64,000 nucleotides of DNA from Sindora glabra (GCA_020226215.1 CM035236.1:7693001-7757000); one strand, 5' to 3'. Positions 47,800 through 59,074 are shown, numbered from the stretch's first letter. Numbers and translations are program-made. Notes: generated by a model from the sequence alone, not told the origin.

Positions 47800-50200
47800 T
47801 GCTGAGACGATTTAAAACTATCTATTATCTTATATTTATTACAAATCATTTTAATGAACTTTCTTGTTTTCTTGGTTTTAGAGGCAATTTCAGCCTGACA
47901 CGTTTTTTAGTGTCAGCTGTTGGAAAGTATCAATCCAGCCAACTACGCATGGTGCTTGTGTTCTTTAGTTCTTTTACGACGCTTTTGATAACCTAATGAC
48001 TACTTATTACTATTTGTAAGTATGTCTATTATTACTTTTACTAGCACCTGTACTGTTCACCCTTTCTGATAGTCAAGTAAGTGTTCATATTAAAAAGTGT
48101 GAAAAGAAAATATTTGAAAAACTATTATTTATAAAAAAAATAAATGAAAAGAAAATAAAAATAATTTTTCATTGATTTAATTGAAAAGTATAAAAGTATA
48201 AAAGAAATAATATGTTAAATGATAACATTACTTGTAATTTAAGTTAATAAATTTGATAAAAAATAATTTTGTAATTATAAAATTTTCTACTACTTTTCTT
48301 CATTTATTTGATGGGAATATATTTTGTTGATTTTTTAGGTACCTTTTCAATATTTTTTCTTTGTATATTAAATACTTCATAGTATCCAAATATTAGAAAA
48401 TTATTTTAAATTTTTTTCATATCTTTTTCTTTTACCTTTTTATATATCCAAACAAATGATAAAAATATTATTAAATAAATTTAAAAATTAAATAATTGTG
48501 TTATATTTTTAATAACCTTTTACATTCACACATTTAGTTTAAATGATTGAATAAGTTAGAAATCGTAAATTTAAATTGTATTAGTAAATTTTTGTCTCAT
48601 AAGAATAATTATAATTTCAATTTATTACTAAATTTTACTAAAAAATTATTTAACAAATATAATGTAAAAAAATAAGATTTTGGAGTACGATGATGATATT
48701 TAGTACACATATGTATAATTGAAAAAGAGGAAGGTAAAAGTTGTTAGTTCAAGATTTAGCATAGTTACATTATAATATTTAATTTAATTTTAATTAGTTA
48801 GGCTTTATCTGCTAGGTTTATGTAGGTGTTATAATAATTTTCTGTCAATAACTATGATGTCCCAATTGTATTGGTGCACCATTGATTTAAATCATTAAAT
48901 TTTATTCATTTATATAGTACTAAGATTGAATAAAATTTAATAGTTAGATTTAATTGTACATCTATATAATAGATGTATCAAGATTTTTCCTTTTTTTTAG
49001 TAACTATACAAGTAATAATTTACTTAACACACATATAGAATTTGGAATATTCGAACCCATGACGTGAGAGACATAAAGCTACTAAAGTAATATCAAATAT
49101 TATTGCACTGTTAAGGATGTTAGCAGCATTATAAGTATTTTAATTTTCATTGTAAGTTGCTAGTAGTGTATTCTATTTAAATACTATTTTTAAATTATTA
49201 TTTTAAGCCAATGAATGTTTGAGGAATTTATTTGTAATTTAATTTGATAATTTTTTAAAAAAGAAAAAGGAAATAAAAAGTTTGATTTAAATTTTTTATT
49301 GAGGAGTTGATGTTAAAATTTAGGGAGTAGTGAACCGGCTGCATCCCCATTTTCTAAAGTGAGTGACACATTTTAAAGAATAAAATAGGTCATCACAATT
49401 ATTAATAAAAATAATTAATTAATTAATTATAAATTTAGAAATTATATCTTAATAATTTCTTATCTATTAAATTTTAATTTTTTATTTTTAATTAACGGCT
49501 GTTATTATTATTTTACTCCATAAAATGCACTAAAGCACCCAATCAAAATTCGGGTGGATTATTTATCATATATACACATCGGTATATTGAAAGACCTTGT
49601 GCCCTGGTCCTCTCTAGCTACAAAGTGGCTCCGCGTATGAATCTAGTCATGTTATTTTTAGCTAAATTACAACAGGAATCGCGTCTATATTTTGCAAGCT
49701 CTTTCAACAGGCAAACTGTTCGTTTTTATATTATTTTCTCCGTTACTTTTTAAATTTCGTTTTAAAGAAATAAATTTATTTTTTATTTATCTACCGTTTT
49801 AAAAAATTAAAATTATATTTATTATCTTTTTTAAATATTATACTTATTATTTAAATAAATATTCAATGATTTTACTTATTATTTAATTTTTCATAGAAAA
49901 TATATTAATAAATTATAAGTCATCTCTTCTAAAATTAAAATTATTCATTACCTTTTCAATTCTTGTGCATTAATTTTAAATAATATTTAAAAAGGAACAA
50001 AAAAGGATATTTAATATTAATTTGAAAGCCCTTTTTTTTCTCTTTGATGGTATGATTTATATTTTCTTCTTCCATGATTTTTAATTTTTTTTGGCTGACA
50101 TGATTTATAATTAAATTCCTAATGCAATAACAAGCTCTGCTCCGCCGACTTGAGGCGTGCACCCAAAAAACAGGCCACATGAAATCATCAGCAAGAACAG
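47800..50200. other. AT-rich intergenic DNA, no gene seen
   Basis: Stop-rich in all frames, with long A/T runs. The only distinct structures are the inverted repeat at 48,894-48,941 and a short patch of mixed composition at 49,590-49,700. From about 50,120 the composition changes toward the promoter of the gene at 50,575. Confidence 0.55.
48894..48941. repeat. Perfect 15-bp inverted repeat, possible MITE core
   Basis: ATTAAATTTTATTCA (48,894-48,908) and TGAATAAAATTTAAT (48,927-48,941) are exact reverse complements around an 18-base spacer. Partial pairing extends outward (GATTTAAATC against AGTTAGATTTAA), and a self-complementary CATCTATATAATAGATG lies at 48,960-48,976. A small hairpin transposon relic is possible, but no target duplication was confirmed. 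Confidence 0.6.
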
Positions 50201-50397
50201 GACACAAAAGCAGAGCAGAGACATGCACTGGTTCTGTTAGTGGCCGGCCCAATAGACACATTTCCTTCCTTCACTGCCAAAAAAACAATCAAGAGGCATC
50301 ATTTTTGGGTCTGCCTTCACTCACGTCCTTTTTCTAATTCTAATCTAATTCCTACTTTAGTGCCCATCAATATTCAGCAGGGCCCTTGTACTCATTC

Positions 50398-50404
50398 TTT
50401 ATAT
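50398..50404 (+). promoter_or_regulatory. Candidate TATA box of the Ser-rich protein gene
   Basis: TTTATAT followed ~30 bp on by a pyrimidine-rich (CTCTCTCTC) leader, a common plant core-promoter arrangement. The resulting 5' leader would be ~140 nt and contains a C12-class run near 50,528. Confidence 0.45.
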
Positions 50405-50574
50405 TCCCCTCCACTTTCTCTCTCTCTCACCGTCTCTCTGTCACTCTGCCAACCACATCTTCCCATCCCCTGTTTAAATATCTGTACTGTATCTTATTAT
50501 AAAACTCGAACCTTATGTTATCCATTCCCCCCCCCCCCCAATAGTTTTGGAACCAAACCTGTTCTTTTCGTGTG

Positions 50575-51600
50575 ATGGCGATAAACTCTACTTCTAACTC
50601 CGAAAAGCTGGAACAGCAAGAGCAGGAAGAAGAGGAGGATGTAGAAGCATTGTCACTCTGCGATCTTCCAGTTAATTTCATGAATGGAGATGACGAATTG
50701 ACGAAAGCAGACTCTCAGGTCATTAAAATTCAGGAAGAATTCGATTTCTGTTCAGCAGAATCGGAAATGTGTGCTGCGGATGAAGTTTTCTTTCAAGGCC
50801 AAATTCTCCCACTACGTTCCTCATTCAGCTCGGATTATGGCTTTCCTAAATCCGGGTCCCAACATGATAATACGTCTCTTAATCGGGGCGAATCGAGGTC
50901 GGAATCCATGGACCATGGTTCTGCAAATGGTTTCCAAAGCAAAAGCAGCCGAAGCAGCAGTCTTAGAAGCCAGAACTCATCAGGCAGCACTAGCTCCACA
51001 AGAATTTCAGAACCCAGAGTCCAAATTCAAATTCACACGCATCCAAGTCCCAAACCACAGTCAAGATTATCTGGTCCAAGACAAAGTTTTGGCAACCACA
51101 GTAGAAAATCATCAGCCTGGGACTTTTTCCGTTTAGGTGTTGTTCCTGCACCCGAGATAGGATTGCAAGACATTAAAGCTCGTAGTATCAACAGTGCAAA
51201 TAAAAATTCTGTCAGTAGAAATAGCAGTAGCGGCAGCAGCAATAATAGCACTTTCAACGCCAAAAGTGCCAAAATGAACGACGGTGCTCATCACAGCGGT
51301 AAGAGCAATCATAATTTCAAACAGCTGGTGGGCAAAGGCGGTGGCTTCTTGAGTGGATGTAGGTGTTCAATTGAAACACTAGAATCCGACATTGTCATGA
51401 TCAAGAATAGTACTAAAAGCACGAACAAGACAGAAAGTGCAACGCACGCCATGAAAGAAAAAGTGCTCGAGTCGAAGAAGCAGAAGCAGAGGCAAAAGCA
51501 GGGAAAGAAGGCCATGTCACGTCGTCGAACGTTTGAGTGGCTAAGGGACCTCCAGCATGCAAGCAATCCCGATGAAGAGGCTTTGTTATCAAACACATGA
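50575..51600 (+). CDS. Plant-specific Ser-rich protein of unknown function
   Basis: A 341-residue single-exon protein starting MAINSTSNSE. The N-terminus is strongly acidic (EEEEDVEALSLCDLPVNF, residues ~19-36). An acidic/aromatic FDFCSAESEMCAADEVFFQG (~58-77) precedes QILPLRS. Two Ser/Asn-rich low-complexity tracts follow, around 120-143 and 210-228. Between them lies a conserved-looking SSAWDFFRLGVVPAPEIGLQ (~181-200). The end is basic (KKQKQRQKQGKKAMSRRRTF, a likely nuclear-localisation signal), then FEWLRDLQHASNPDEEALLS. This layout resembles plant proteins filed under uninformative names such as 'filamentous hemagglutinin transporter' (Arabidopsis At1g16500/At1g79160 type), and more loosely DUF1645 proteins. 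That is from memory. No enzymatic motif is visible, and no function should be inferred. The ATG at 50,575 follows a TATA box and leader. Confidence 0.82.
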   Translation: MAINSTSNSEKLEQQEQEEEEDVEALSLCDLPVNFMNGDDELTKADSQVIKIQEEFDFCSAESEMCAADEVFFQGQILPLRSSFSSDYGFPKSGSQHDNTSLNRGESRSESMDHGSANGFQSKSSRSSSLRSQNSSGSTSSTRISEPRVQIQIHTHPSPKPQSRLSGPRQSFGNHSRKSSAWDFFRLGVVPAPEIGLQDIKARSINSANKNSVSRNSSSGSSNNSTFNAKSAKMNDGAHHSGKSNHNFKQLVGKGGGFLSGCRCSIETLESDIVMIKNSTKSTNKTESATHAMKEKVLESKKQKQRQKQGKKAMSRRRTFEWLRDLQHASNPDEEALLSNT

Positions 51601-54600
51601 CTGGATCGCAAGCTTGGAATTTAATTTAAATTTTTCTTTGTTTAGATTGTCTTTTGTTCCCTTTAATTTGAATTAATTTATAAAATTGTAGTGCAGGATC
51701 TGTAGACCGTAATCTGTATCTAGAGAGTAGATTAATGATTGGGGTTTGAGCACCGAAGAGGTTTTCATTCTACCATTGCCAAGTTTTTGTTTCATACATC
51801 GTACATATCCATGATTTAAATTAAATTAATTCAAATCAATTCTATTCATTTATATAGATTCAACATACTTGCTATGATATCTTTTAAGTTTCAAAATTTA
51901 AGTATCTTTAGATTTTAAAATTTAGAATGATACGATAAGATTAAAAATAATTGAATTAAAATTATTTAATAATTTTTCGAATTGTCACTTCTATTTAAAT
52001 TTTAAGATTTCAAGGATATCACATCACATAGACTTAACTGGATTATATTATTTGTGCTTTTACTTATTTGTAATTTCTTTATAAATGCATTATATCACAA
52101 TTTTTTTAAAAAAAATGATACCAGCAGTAACAGAGGATAAAATATAATGAATTTTGATTCCTTAAAATTTTTAAAATTATATATAATATTATATAATTAT
52201 ATAAAAAACTTTAAAATTTTTTTACATAAATCATTTGATCCTTTGAAAAAAAAATTCCCCCATCCCAAAAATGAAAAAAAAATCTAATAGGGATCTGCCA
52301 TTGGATACCAGTGTAATCTGAAGAATATTTGTGAGTGACCGAAGCCAGGAGCAGGGTAAGATTTTAGGGTTAATGTTAGTCAAAACATTGAATTAATGAA
52401 GTTGAGGGAGGTGAAGAATATAAAATAATAGTAAGAAAAATGAGAGAACATCGGTTGAAAGTTCCAAAATAAGTGGCGAAGTGTCATGATTAAAGTGTGA
52501 ACTTGGATGCTTTTTATGGCTAGACGGAGAGTATAAAAAAATTGGATTTGCAAAGTGGGCAAAGTCACGCGGGAGAGTCGGATCAGTGGAAAAGAAAAAG
52601 AGAATAAGAAACGAGAAAGTCACACAGTGGACGAAAGAACAAAAAGCAAGTGATAAAAAGGAAAGATAAGAGAGAAGGAGAAAAGAACAGAAATAAAGTG
52701 AGGAAAACAAAAATGGACTTCGGCGGATTAATGGGATGGCGGAAAAGATGGCTTTCTCTGCGTTTAATCACAAAGATGAGGATTGCTTATTGGTTTAGGT
52801 CATGCATACAGAAGTAATGGCAGGAAATGGCTGAGTTTAAAGATTTCAAGAAGAGTGAAAAATGAGATTAATATACGAGGCTTGCAGATATCTACGAAAT
52901 TAATGTGAAAATGACAAGCATGAATGAACTTTTTATGATGCATTCCTGTGATTTGATTTGTCCCATTTATATTAAGTAGTGTTATTTATTTCTTAGGAAA
53001 TTAAATATTTTAATTTTTAATTAATTTATTTTAAAATTAGAAAGATAATTTAATAATACAAATATTTAACCTTTCAAGAAATAAAATTTCTCATAGCATT
53101 ACTCTTTATATTATATACATATATACGTTGGAAACTTTATTGGAGTAAATAGAAGGGGAAAAATAAATATTATGTTATAATTAATTTTTTAAGTAAAAAT
53201 AATATTTAGTTTTTTATTTACAAAAAGTAGTAGTTATATCTTTTAACTTTTATAATTAGTATTATTAATTTTTTATTTTTATTAAAATTATTTATCTTTC
53301 TATTCACTTGTAATATTAAAATAAATGTATTAAAGTTGATTGTTAAATCTTACTTTAAAGAATATCAAATATATGTTTATGAGTCAAATACATGCTTATA
53401 AGTCATTTAATTTATACACGAAGTAACTTTCTATAAGAAATAGAACTTTCAAAGAAATACTTTTTATATGAACTTTTTAAAAAATACTCAAAATTATTTT
53501 GTTTAAGGTTTAGGAAGTAACTTCCTACACAGGAAATAAAATTTTCTAAAAAATAACTTCCTTTATTTTATTTGATTTAAATTTAAATATTTTAAAAAAT
53601 ATTAAAAAAATAACTATTATATCTTCAATATTATAATATAAATTAATAAATTTTAATTATTATTAATTAAATTTAATGAGGATAATTTTATTATTATATT
53701 TATAAATAATATAGGAAATAGAACTTATCTAAGAGGAGGTAGGCAAGTAATTTTTCATGTTTTATAAAAAGTAAAACTTTTCAAAAAATCTTATTTCTTC
53801 CGATTTATTACATAATGACTAACTAAACAATCCATCTTTTTTTATTTTCTAAAAAATAGAACTTCCGATACTATTGATATGAAGCAAATGTCCTCTTACA
53901 TTTTTGTTATATTGTTTCTTTTTACTATTTATTTTAGTATTATTTGTAAAAGGAAAAATGAATAATTATAACAAATAAAAATAAAATACTAATAGTACTA
54001 ATTATAAAATTTTAAAAATATGACAATCACTTTATAAAAAAGGAACTAAATATTATGTTTATTCTTATATTTTATTTAAAAGTTTAGAGTAATGGAAAGT
54101 ATAAATTTATAGAGTTTAAATTTAATTTATACTCAAAGTTAAATATTTTATTTTATCAATAAAAAGAAAATGATATATTATCAAAATGTAGTATTAATTG
54201 AAAATTTTTAAATACTATTAAAGGATTATATTAATTTTTTAATAACGTAATAATATATGAGTGAATGATAATATAAAACTATTTGCATTAAGGTGGTGCT
54301 ACAAATTTAAGTCTTCATAATTAATCTTACAACATCCTGGGCCACTTATTATTAGTATAAAATTTAGATAAAATTTTTTAAATAATTGCCATAAGATTCA
54401 TTAATTATATTATGATATGTGTACAATTATTTTATTTAATTACTATTAATATGATAATTAATAATTATTATTAATATGCTAATTTTTTTTAGATATGACA
54501 GTTAACTTATATATCATCATCTGATTAAAGAATTCTATGTAGAACACCTAAAATTTTTTAGTTAAAATTTATCCTTGTTATTATGTGTTTCTTTGAAGTT

Positions 54601-55639
54601 TGAAGAATTTCCTAAATATTTCCTTCCGTCTTGTCCTTGTCTCTTTCTTTCCTACGTTCAATTACCTCTTAATCTTTTTTTTTTTTTTGGGTCTCTTGCA
54701 CTCCTAAGGACAGTTTTAAAAATCGAATTAAATTAATCAATTGAATGTGTGAATCAATCAAAAAGTTGGTTTGATTAAAGTTTTTAAACCAAAAATAAAT
54801 CGGTGAATATTAATTAAAATCAGAATAAATCAATCAAAATTAATCTAAATAAATTAGAATTTATCAATTAGATCAATTTTTTCAATTTTTTTAAATTAAA
54901 TTTTTATAATTTTATAATAATCCAAGTGTGTCACCTTTATAATTTTATATTAGTAAATTTTTATTATTTTTAAATTATTTTTATATAAATTATTATTATA
55001 TTATTTATATTTTATTTTTATATATTATCAATATGTTTATAATTTATATTTTTAAAATTAAAATTAATTCAATTAATAAATTAATATTTTATCCGATTCA
55101 GTCACCTGCCCATTTTAAAATCATTGAACCCATTCAATGACCAACAAATCGCCATTCAATGAACCGATCTAAAAATTATGTTTGTAAGTTCTAAGGACTT
55201 CTTTGCCATGTCAACTCAAGGTCGACTCTTTTACACCCGCTTCCAACTTTTTTAAAATTTTGATTATTTTGTTGGAAGGAATATTTTGTTGAAAATTTTT
55301 TATATAAAATGAAAAAATAACATATTATGTATATTTTAAATAAAATATTATGATATTTAATAATATAATAATAAATAAAAATATTTTTTAAAATAAAATA
55401 CATTATTTCTTAAATTTTATATATTTAATATTAAATAAATAATATATATTATTTTATAATTTTATAATTATATTTTATAAAAAATATTTTTTATTAAAAT
55501 ACACCTAACATTAATCTTTCTCTCCCTTGCTCCAATAACTCTTACCCACAACATTAGATTTTCTTCCCATGTCAAATCTTGGGTGGACCTATTCACCTCC
55601 ATTCCATATTCCCTAATCTCTTTCCTTATTTTTGCAAGC
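51601..55639. other. 4 kb of AT-rich intergenic DNA
   Basis: The 3' untranslated region of the upstream gene occupies the first few hundred bases. At 52,390-52,900 the plus strand is purine-rich (GGAAAAGAAAAAGAGAATAA-type), giving overlapping minus-strand open frames of Phe/Leu/Ser-rich low complexity. These look like a pyrimidine-rich leader or promoter on the minus strand rather than protein. I see nothing recognisable from 52,950 to 55,150 apart from A/T runs. A small mixed-composition patch at 55,190-55,250 has no partner. Confidence 0.5.
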
Positions 55640-55672
55640 TTTTTTTTTCTTTCATAGGGCATAAACTAAAGA

Positions 55673-56242
55673 CTAGGTTACATTAATTAGATGAAGAAAT
55701 TTAAGAAAATAGACTAAAGCTGCATCTAATTTGAGAAATTCAAAGACGTCCATAAGGGAACTACAAAACAAAGTGAATGGGAGCTTTTCTTTTTTTTCTT
55801 TCCTTGCAAGGCAATCTGCACATTGATTAGCTTCCTTGAAAATGTGCTCCAATCTGCTATGGGGAATTGTTTCCAATTGTTTCCTGCACTTAATTAAAAG
55901 GATGTTAGCTAATCTATTTAGCTTTTTGTTAAGCTGCAAGGAATATACAATTATTTTAACATCCATTTGAATAATTAAATGAGTAATATGGAGACTTCCT
56001 GCTAGTTTTAGCCCCTCCAAAAATGCCCATAATTCAGCTAATATAGTGGTAGTATATCCTTTATAAAACCCAGTTATCCAAGTCCCATGTTGACTTCTTA
56101 TTAAACCTCCTACTCCAACTAGCTTTGTTTTACCACTAACTGCTCCATCAACATTAAGAGTGAACCAACCTTGAGGGGAAGGATTCCACTTAATTAAAAT
56201 CATTTCTGATCTTTTAATTTGTCTGGCATTTGTTGTTCCCAT
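55673..56242 (-). pseudogene. RNase H (RVT_3) domain of the LINE
   Basis: A 189-codon open frame. Residues ~15-50 read KWNPSPQGWFTLNVDGAVSG and GVGGLIRSQHGTW, the start of the RNase H fold with its first catalytic Asp (NVDGA). AELWAFLEGLKLAG supplies the Glu, and IQMDVKIIVYSL holds the next Asp. NQCADCLARKE is the 'A+.LA+.g' closing motif. In LINEs this domain removes RNA from the RNA-DNA hybrid. It is uninterrupted but is only the 3' part of a broken element, so it is not an independent gene. Confidence 0.85.
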
Positions 56243-56329
56243 AATGGTATACGTTTCTGCTGCCCTTTCCTCTAGTAGAAGTATGGAGAGGAAAACCTAA
56301 GTAGGGGTCTAAGTTTTCAACCACATTAC

Positions 56330-57290
56330 ACTGTAAGATATCTTAAATATTTTTTCCTCATTTCAGTATTGTAGGAGAACAAGATTTTTTATTTATTAGG
56401 ATTATTCCCTAGACCAGAAACGTTATGGAACTTTTCCAAGATTGACTTTATGATAAGAGCATTCGACTTAGTAGCCTTAGGGACTAAAATTATGTCATCA
56501 GCTAAAAAAAGAAGTGAGATAAACTAAGGCCATTCTTAGAAACTTTTATAGCTTGCCAATTACCTAACTCCATTTCACTGTTAATTAAATAACCCAAAAA
56601 TTCCATGCATAAAATGAATAAATAAGGGGACATTAGGTTACCTTGTCTCAAAACTCTATTAGGCTTAATAGGAGACATTTTTCCTCAATTGAACAAAATA
56701 GAAAAAGATCTTGAAGACACACAATTCATTATCAGATTCTTCAGCTACTGGGGAAAACAATAAAGCTCTAGAATGTAATTTAGGAATCTCCATTCAAGTT
56801 TATTATAAGCTTTTTCCAAGTCTATTTTGATCATCATGATGCCTTCTCTTCCTTTCTTATGCTTAACAAAATAGAAGATCTCATGTGCTAAGATAATATT
56901 GTTTGAAGCATGTCTCTGTAGAAGGAAAGCATTTTGAAGAGGAGATATCAAATTATTCAATAGGGATCTTAATCTGTCCACAATGATTTTTGTCAAAATC
57001 TTATATATTATGAAACAAAGGCTAATGGGTCTGAAGTTTTTTATTGACTCTGAATTTTTCCCTTTTGGAATGAGAACTATAAGAGTCTCATTCAAAAAGT
57101 TAGGGACTGAAGTAGAAACAAAAATCTCCTTGATGGTTTTAACAACATGGTCTTTTATGGTCTCCCAAAATTTTTGAAAAAAACTCGAATTTAAGCCATC
57201 TGATCCAGGGGCTTTGTTTGCCTTTTGAGAGAATAAATTATTTCTAATTTCTTCTATTATGGGAATGACACACAGAGTATTGGCAATATT
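56330..57290 (-). pseudogene. LINE reverse-transcriptase fragment
   Basis: Read on minus, KANKAPGSDGLNSSFFQKFW (near 57,200) opens the RT domain. LNETLIVLIPKGKNSESIKN, FRPISLCFIIYKILTKII and a DLEKAY (active-site first Asp) follow within the 116-codon open frame at 56,745-57,095. After a break, RVLRQGNLMSPYLFILCMEF and LADDIILVPKATKS (the xADD catalytic pair, normally FADD) lie near 56,500-56,660. Stops and small indels interrupt the frame. The motif order is that of plant L1-clade LINEs. Confidence 0.83.
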
Positions 57291-57480
57291 TTAGGGTAGC
57301 ATAGTGGGCCAATTTGATACTACAAGCAAGTTATTAACATTTAAGACATAGTCTGAAATATATAAATTCTGGAAAAAATCTTTGACCATGTACAAAAGTT
57401 GCTATTCTGAACTCACCCACACCCCTTCCTCATTTCTTAATCTACTGATTTTGTTATTTTTGTAAGTATAGTTATAAAAT

Positions 57481-58617
57481 GGATTCTCCAATCTATATGC
57501 GGGCCGATTGGTATGGACCAGATTAGATTTAGTTCATAAGATTTAATTAAATGTGAATTTGAGTTTTAGAGCTCGCAAACCGCAAATTTACGCATTAAAT
57601 TTGTAAATTATTGAAAATAATAATTTTAAATAAAAATAATAGTTATAAATTTAAAATTCACATATTTAATATATTTTCAAATCACATCAATAATTTAAAA
57701 TCAAATAAATTATAATAAAAATAATAAGTATTAAATTAGTTGAATAAAAACTTTTATGGTATATTAATTTAATTTTAAAATAAAAATATAAAAGAAAAGA
57801 ATATGATTCCATCTTTAAGTTGTTTGTTTCAATTCATGATCTGATGATTTCAAATATTTTAAATTCGTATTTACAAGAATTTATATTTTATAAATTATAG
57901 TTCGCATTCTTTTATCATACACAGCTGGGGGCCCCGATTCCGAACCCATTTTAACAACTATGCTTGCAACGCCCCCCCCCCCCCCCCCAAAAAAAAAAAA
58001 AAATAGAGGACTTATTTCCTATGTCAAATCTTAAGATAAGGTGGACTTTTGGCCTAGCCAATGCCAATCTCTCCATTGTCATTTCATTATAAAGCTGAAT
58101 GTGTTACGTCTTAATAATTGAACTCACGGACCATGATTAGAAATGGCCTAACAAAATAATGTCATTAACAATTATTGTATTCATAATTTTTTGTAAAATT
58201 TTATATTGTTTCATTTGCGCAGGTGATTTCGTTTATTACCATTGATGCGTCATATGTGACATCATTTATTTTCATTAAAAACAAAAAAGTTGTTAAAATG
58301 GTTGAATTTCGTCCTATTGACATAAAAAACTTGAAATTAATTTTTAATTATACCAAAATTTAGAATTAACTCTCATCTATTTAATTAGAAAATTGTCATT
58401 AACATGATTTCTATGTGAATTTTTTAATAAAAATTATAACATTATCATATATGTAAATTTGTCATATCATTTTTTTAATACAATATTGAATCATTTTACA
58501 CTTTTATATAAAAATTTTAATTATCTAATTCAATCATTACTAATTTAAATAATATAGAAATAAGTTAAAAATTATAGTAAAAGTACTGCGACAAATAAAC
58601 ATTTAATAGTTTTGATA
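57481..58617. other. AT-rich spacer between the LINE and the large MULE
   Basis: No gene is seen. It holds the homopolymer junction at 57,972 and otherwise stop-dense A/T-rich DNA. The last nine bases (58,609-58,617, GTTTTGATA) are the predicted left target duplication of the MULE that starts at 58,618. Confidence 0.55.
57972..58003. repeat. Adjacent homopolymers, ~C17 then ~A15
   Basis: About seventeen C are followed directly by about fifteen A. Such a junction is rare and error-prone in assembly, so exact lengths are uncertain. Confidence 0.9.
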
Positions 58618-58697
58618 GGGTAAAATACCGTAATACGGAGAATTTATAAACTTATTTCCGTTTTACTGTTGTTTCAAAATAATTTGCCAAAATACGC
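58618..58697 (+). repeat. Left terminal inverted repeat of the large MULE
   Basis: About 80 bp ending ATTTGCCAAAATACGC. It shares ordered blocks with 37,807-37,888 and with the reverse complement of 38,850-38,930. The right partner should lie beyond 64,000. Confidence 0.78.
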
Positions 58698-58699
58698 AG

Positions 58700-58820
58700 G
58701 ACGCCAGATTGGTTGGCGTCACTGGGGACAGATACATACTGGAGGGCACCATGTTGACTGGCGCCTCCAAGCAAGTGTGAAATTTGAAACATGCTGGAAG
58801 GCGCCATGTTGACTGGCACC
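58700..58820. repeat. Subterminal GGCGCC-type paired modules (large MULE)
   Basis: Three pairs each have exactly 15 bp start to start: GACGCC 58,700 / GGCGTC 58,715; GGCACC 58,745 / GGCGCC 58,760; GGCGCC 58,800 / GGCACC 58,815. The last two share the spacer ATGTTGACT. Most deviations are one-base transitions from GGCGCC. The modules sit just upstream of the TATA box, so they could affect both transposition and transcription. Confidence 0.85.
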
Positions 58821-58859
58821 TCCAAGCATGTTTCAAAATATGAAATTTGTGCAGAGGCC

Positions 58860-58867
58860 TTTAAATA
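58860..58867 (+). promoter_or_regulatory. Candidate TATA box of the MULE transposase
   Basis: TTTAAATA followed by a CA-rich, less AT-rich stretch (58,870-59,060) that looks like a transcribed leader. A possible splice donor (CTGTGGTTAATATT) lies near 59,075. The transposase start is ~2.2 kb further on, so the intervening AT-rich DNA could be a leader intron. Confidence 0.4.
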
Positions 58868-59074
58868 CCCGAACCCTCATTGCGCGACATCAAACCCTCA
58901 TTCTTCTTCAGCGCAGCGCAGCCACTCTCCCCCCTTAAACCCAATCCTGATTCATAACCTCTTCGCACGCTGGTTGTTGAATTTTTTCTGCAAGCATTCT
59001 TCTTGTTGACAATATTTTTCAACAACATTTTATTCTTAGGAGCAGATCCGGTTCTCTTTCCTTGCTATTCTCTG

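Larger units (their letters stand above)
55640..57480 (-). mobile_element. Degenerate, 5'-truncated LINE with internal deletion
   Basis: On the minus strand the element enters in the middle of ORF2 at about 57,480 and ends at an A-run at ~55,640. It contains reverse-transcriptase motifs and then, without the usual zinc-finger segment, an RNase H domain. Plant L1-type LINEs have the order endonuclease, reverse transcriptase, zinc finger (zf-RVT), RNase H. Here the endonuclease is lost to 5' truncation, and the thumb and zf-RVT parts are lost in a join near 56,240-56,330. Several in-frame stops make it inactive. No target duplication was identified. Confidence 0.85.

Noticed and set aside
52393..52771. 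Minus-strand open frames of 62-105 codons
   Set aside because: Phe/Leu/Ser-rich low complexity caused by a pyrimidine-rich strand. Three overlapping frames are equally open and none resembles a protein family.
58791..59009. 72-codon plus frame at the left end of the large MULE
   Set aside because: It starts inside the GGCGCC modules, spans the TATA box and has no homology that I recognise. More likely promoter and leader.
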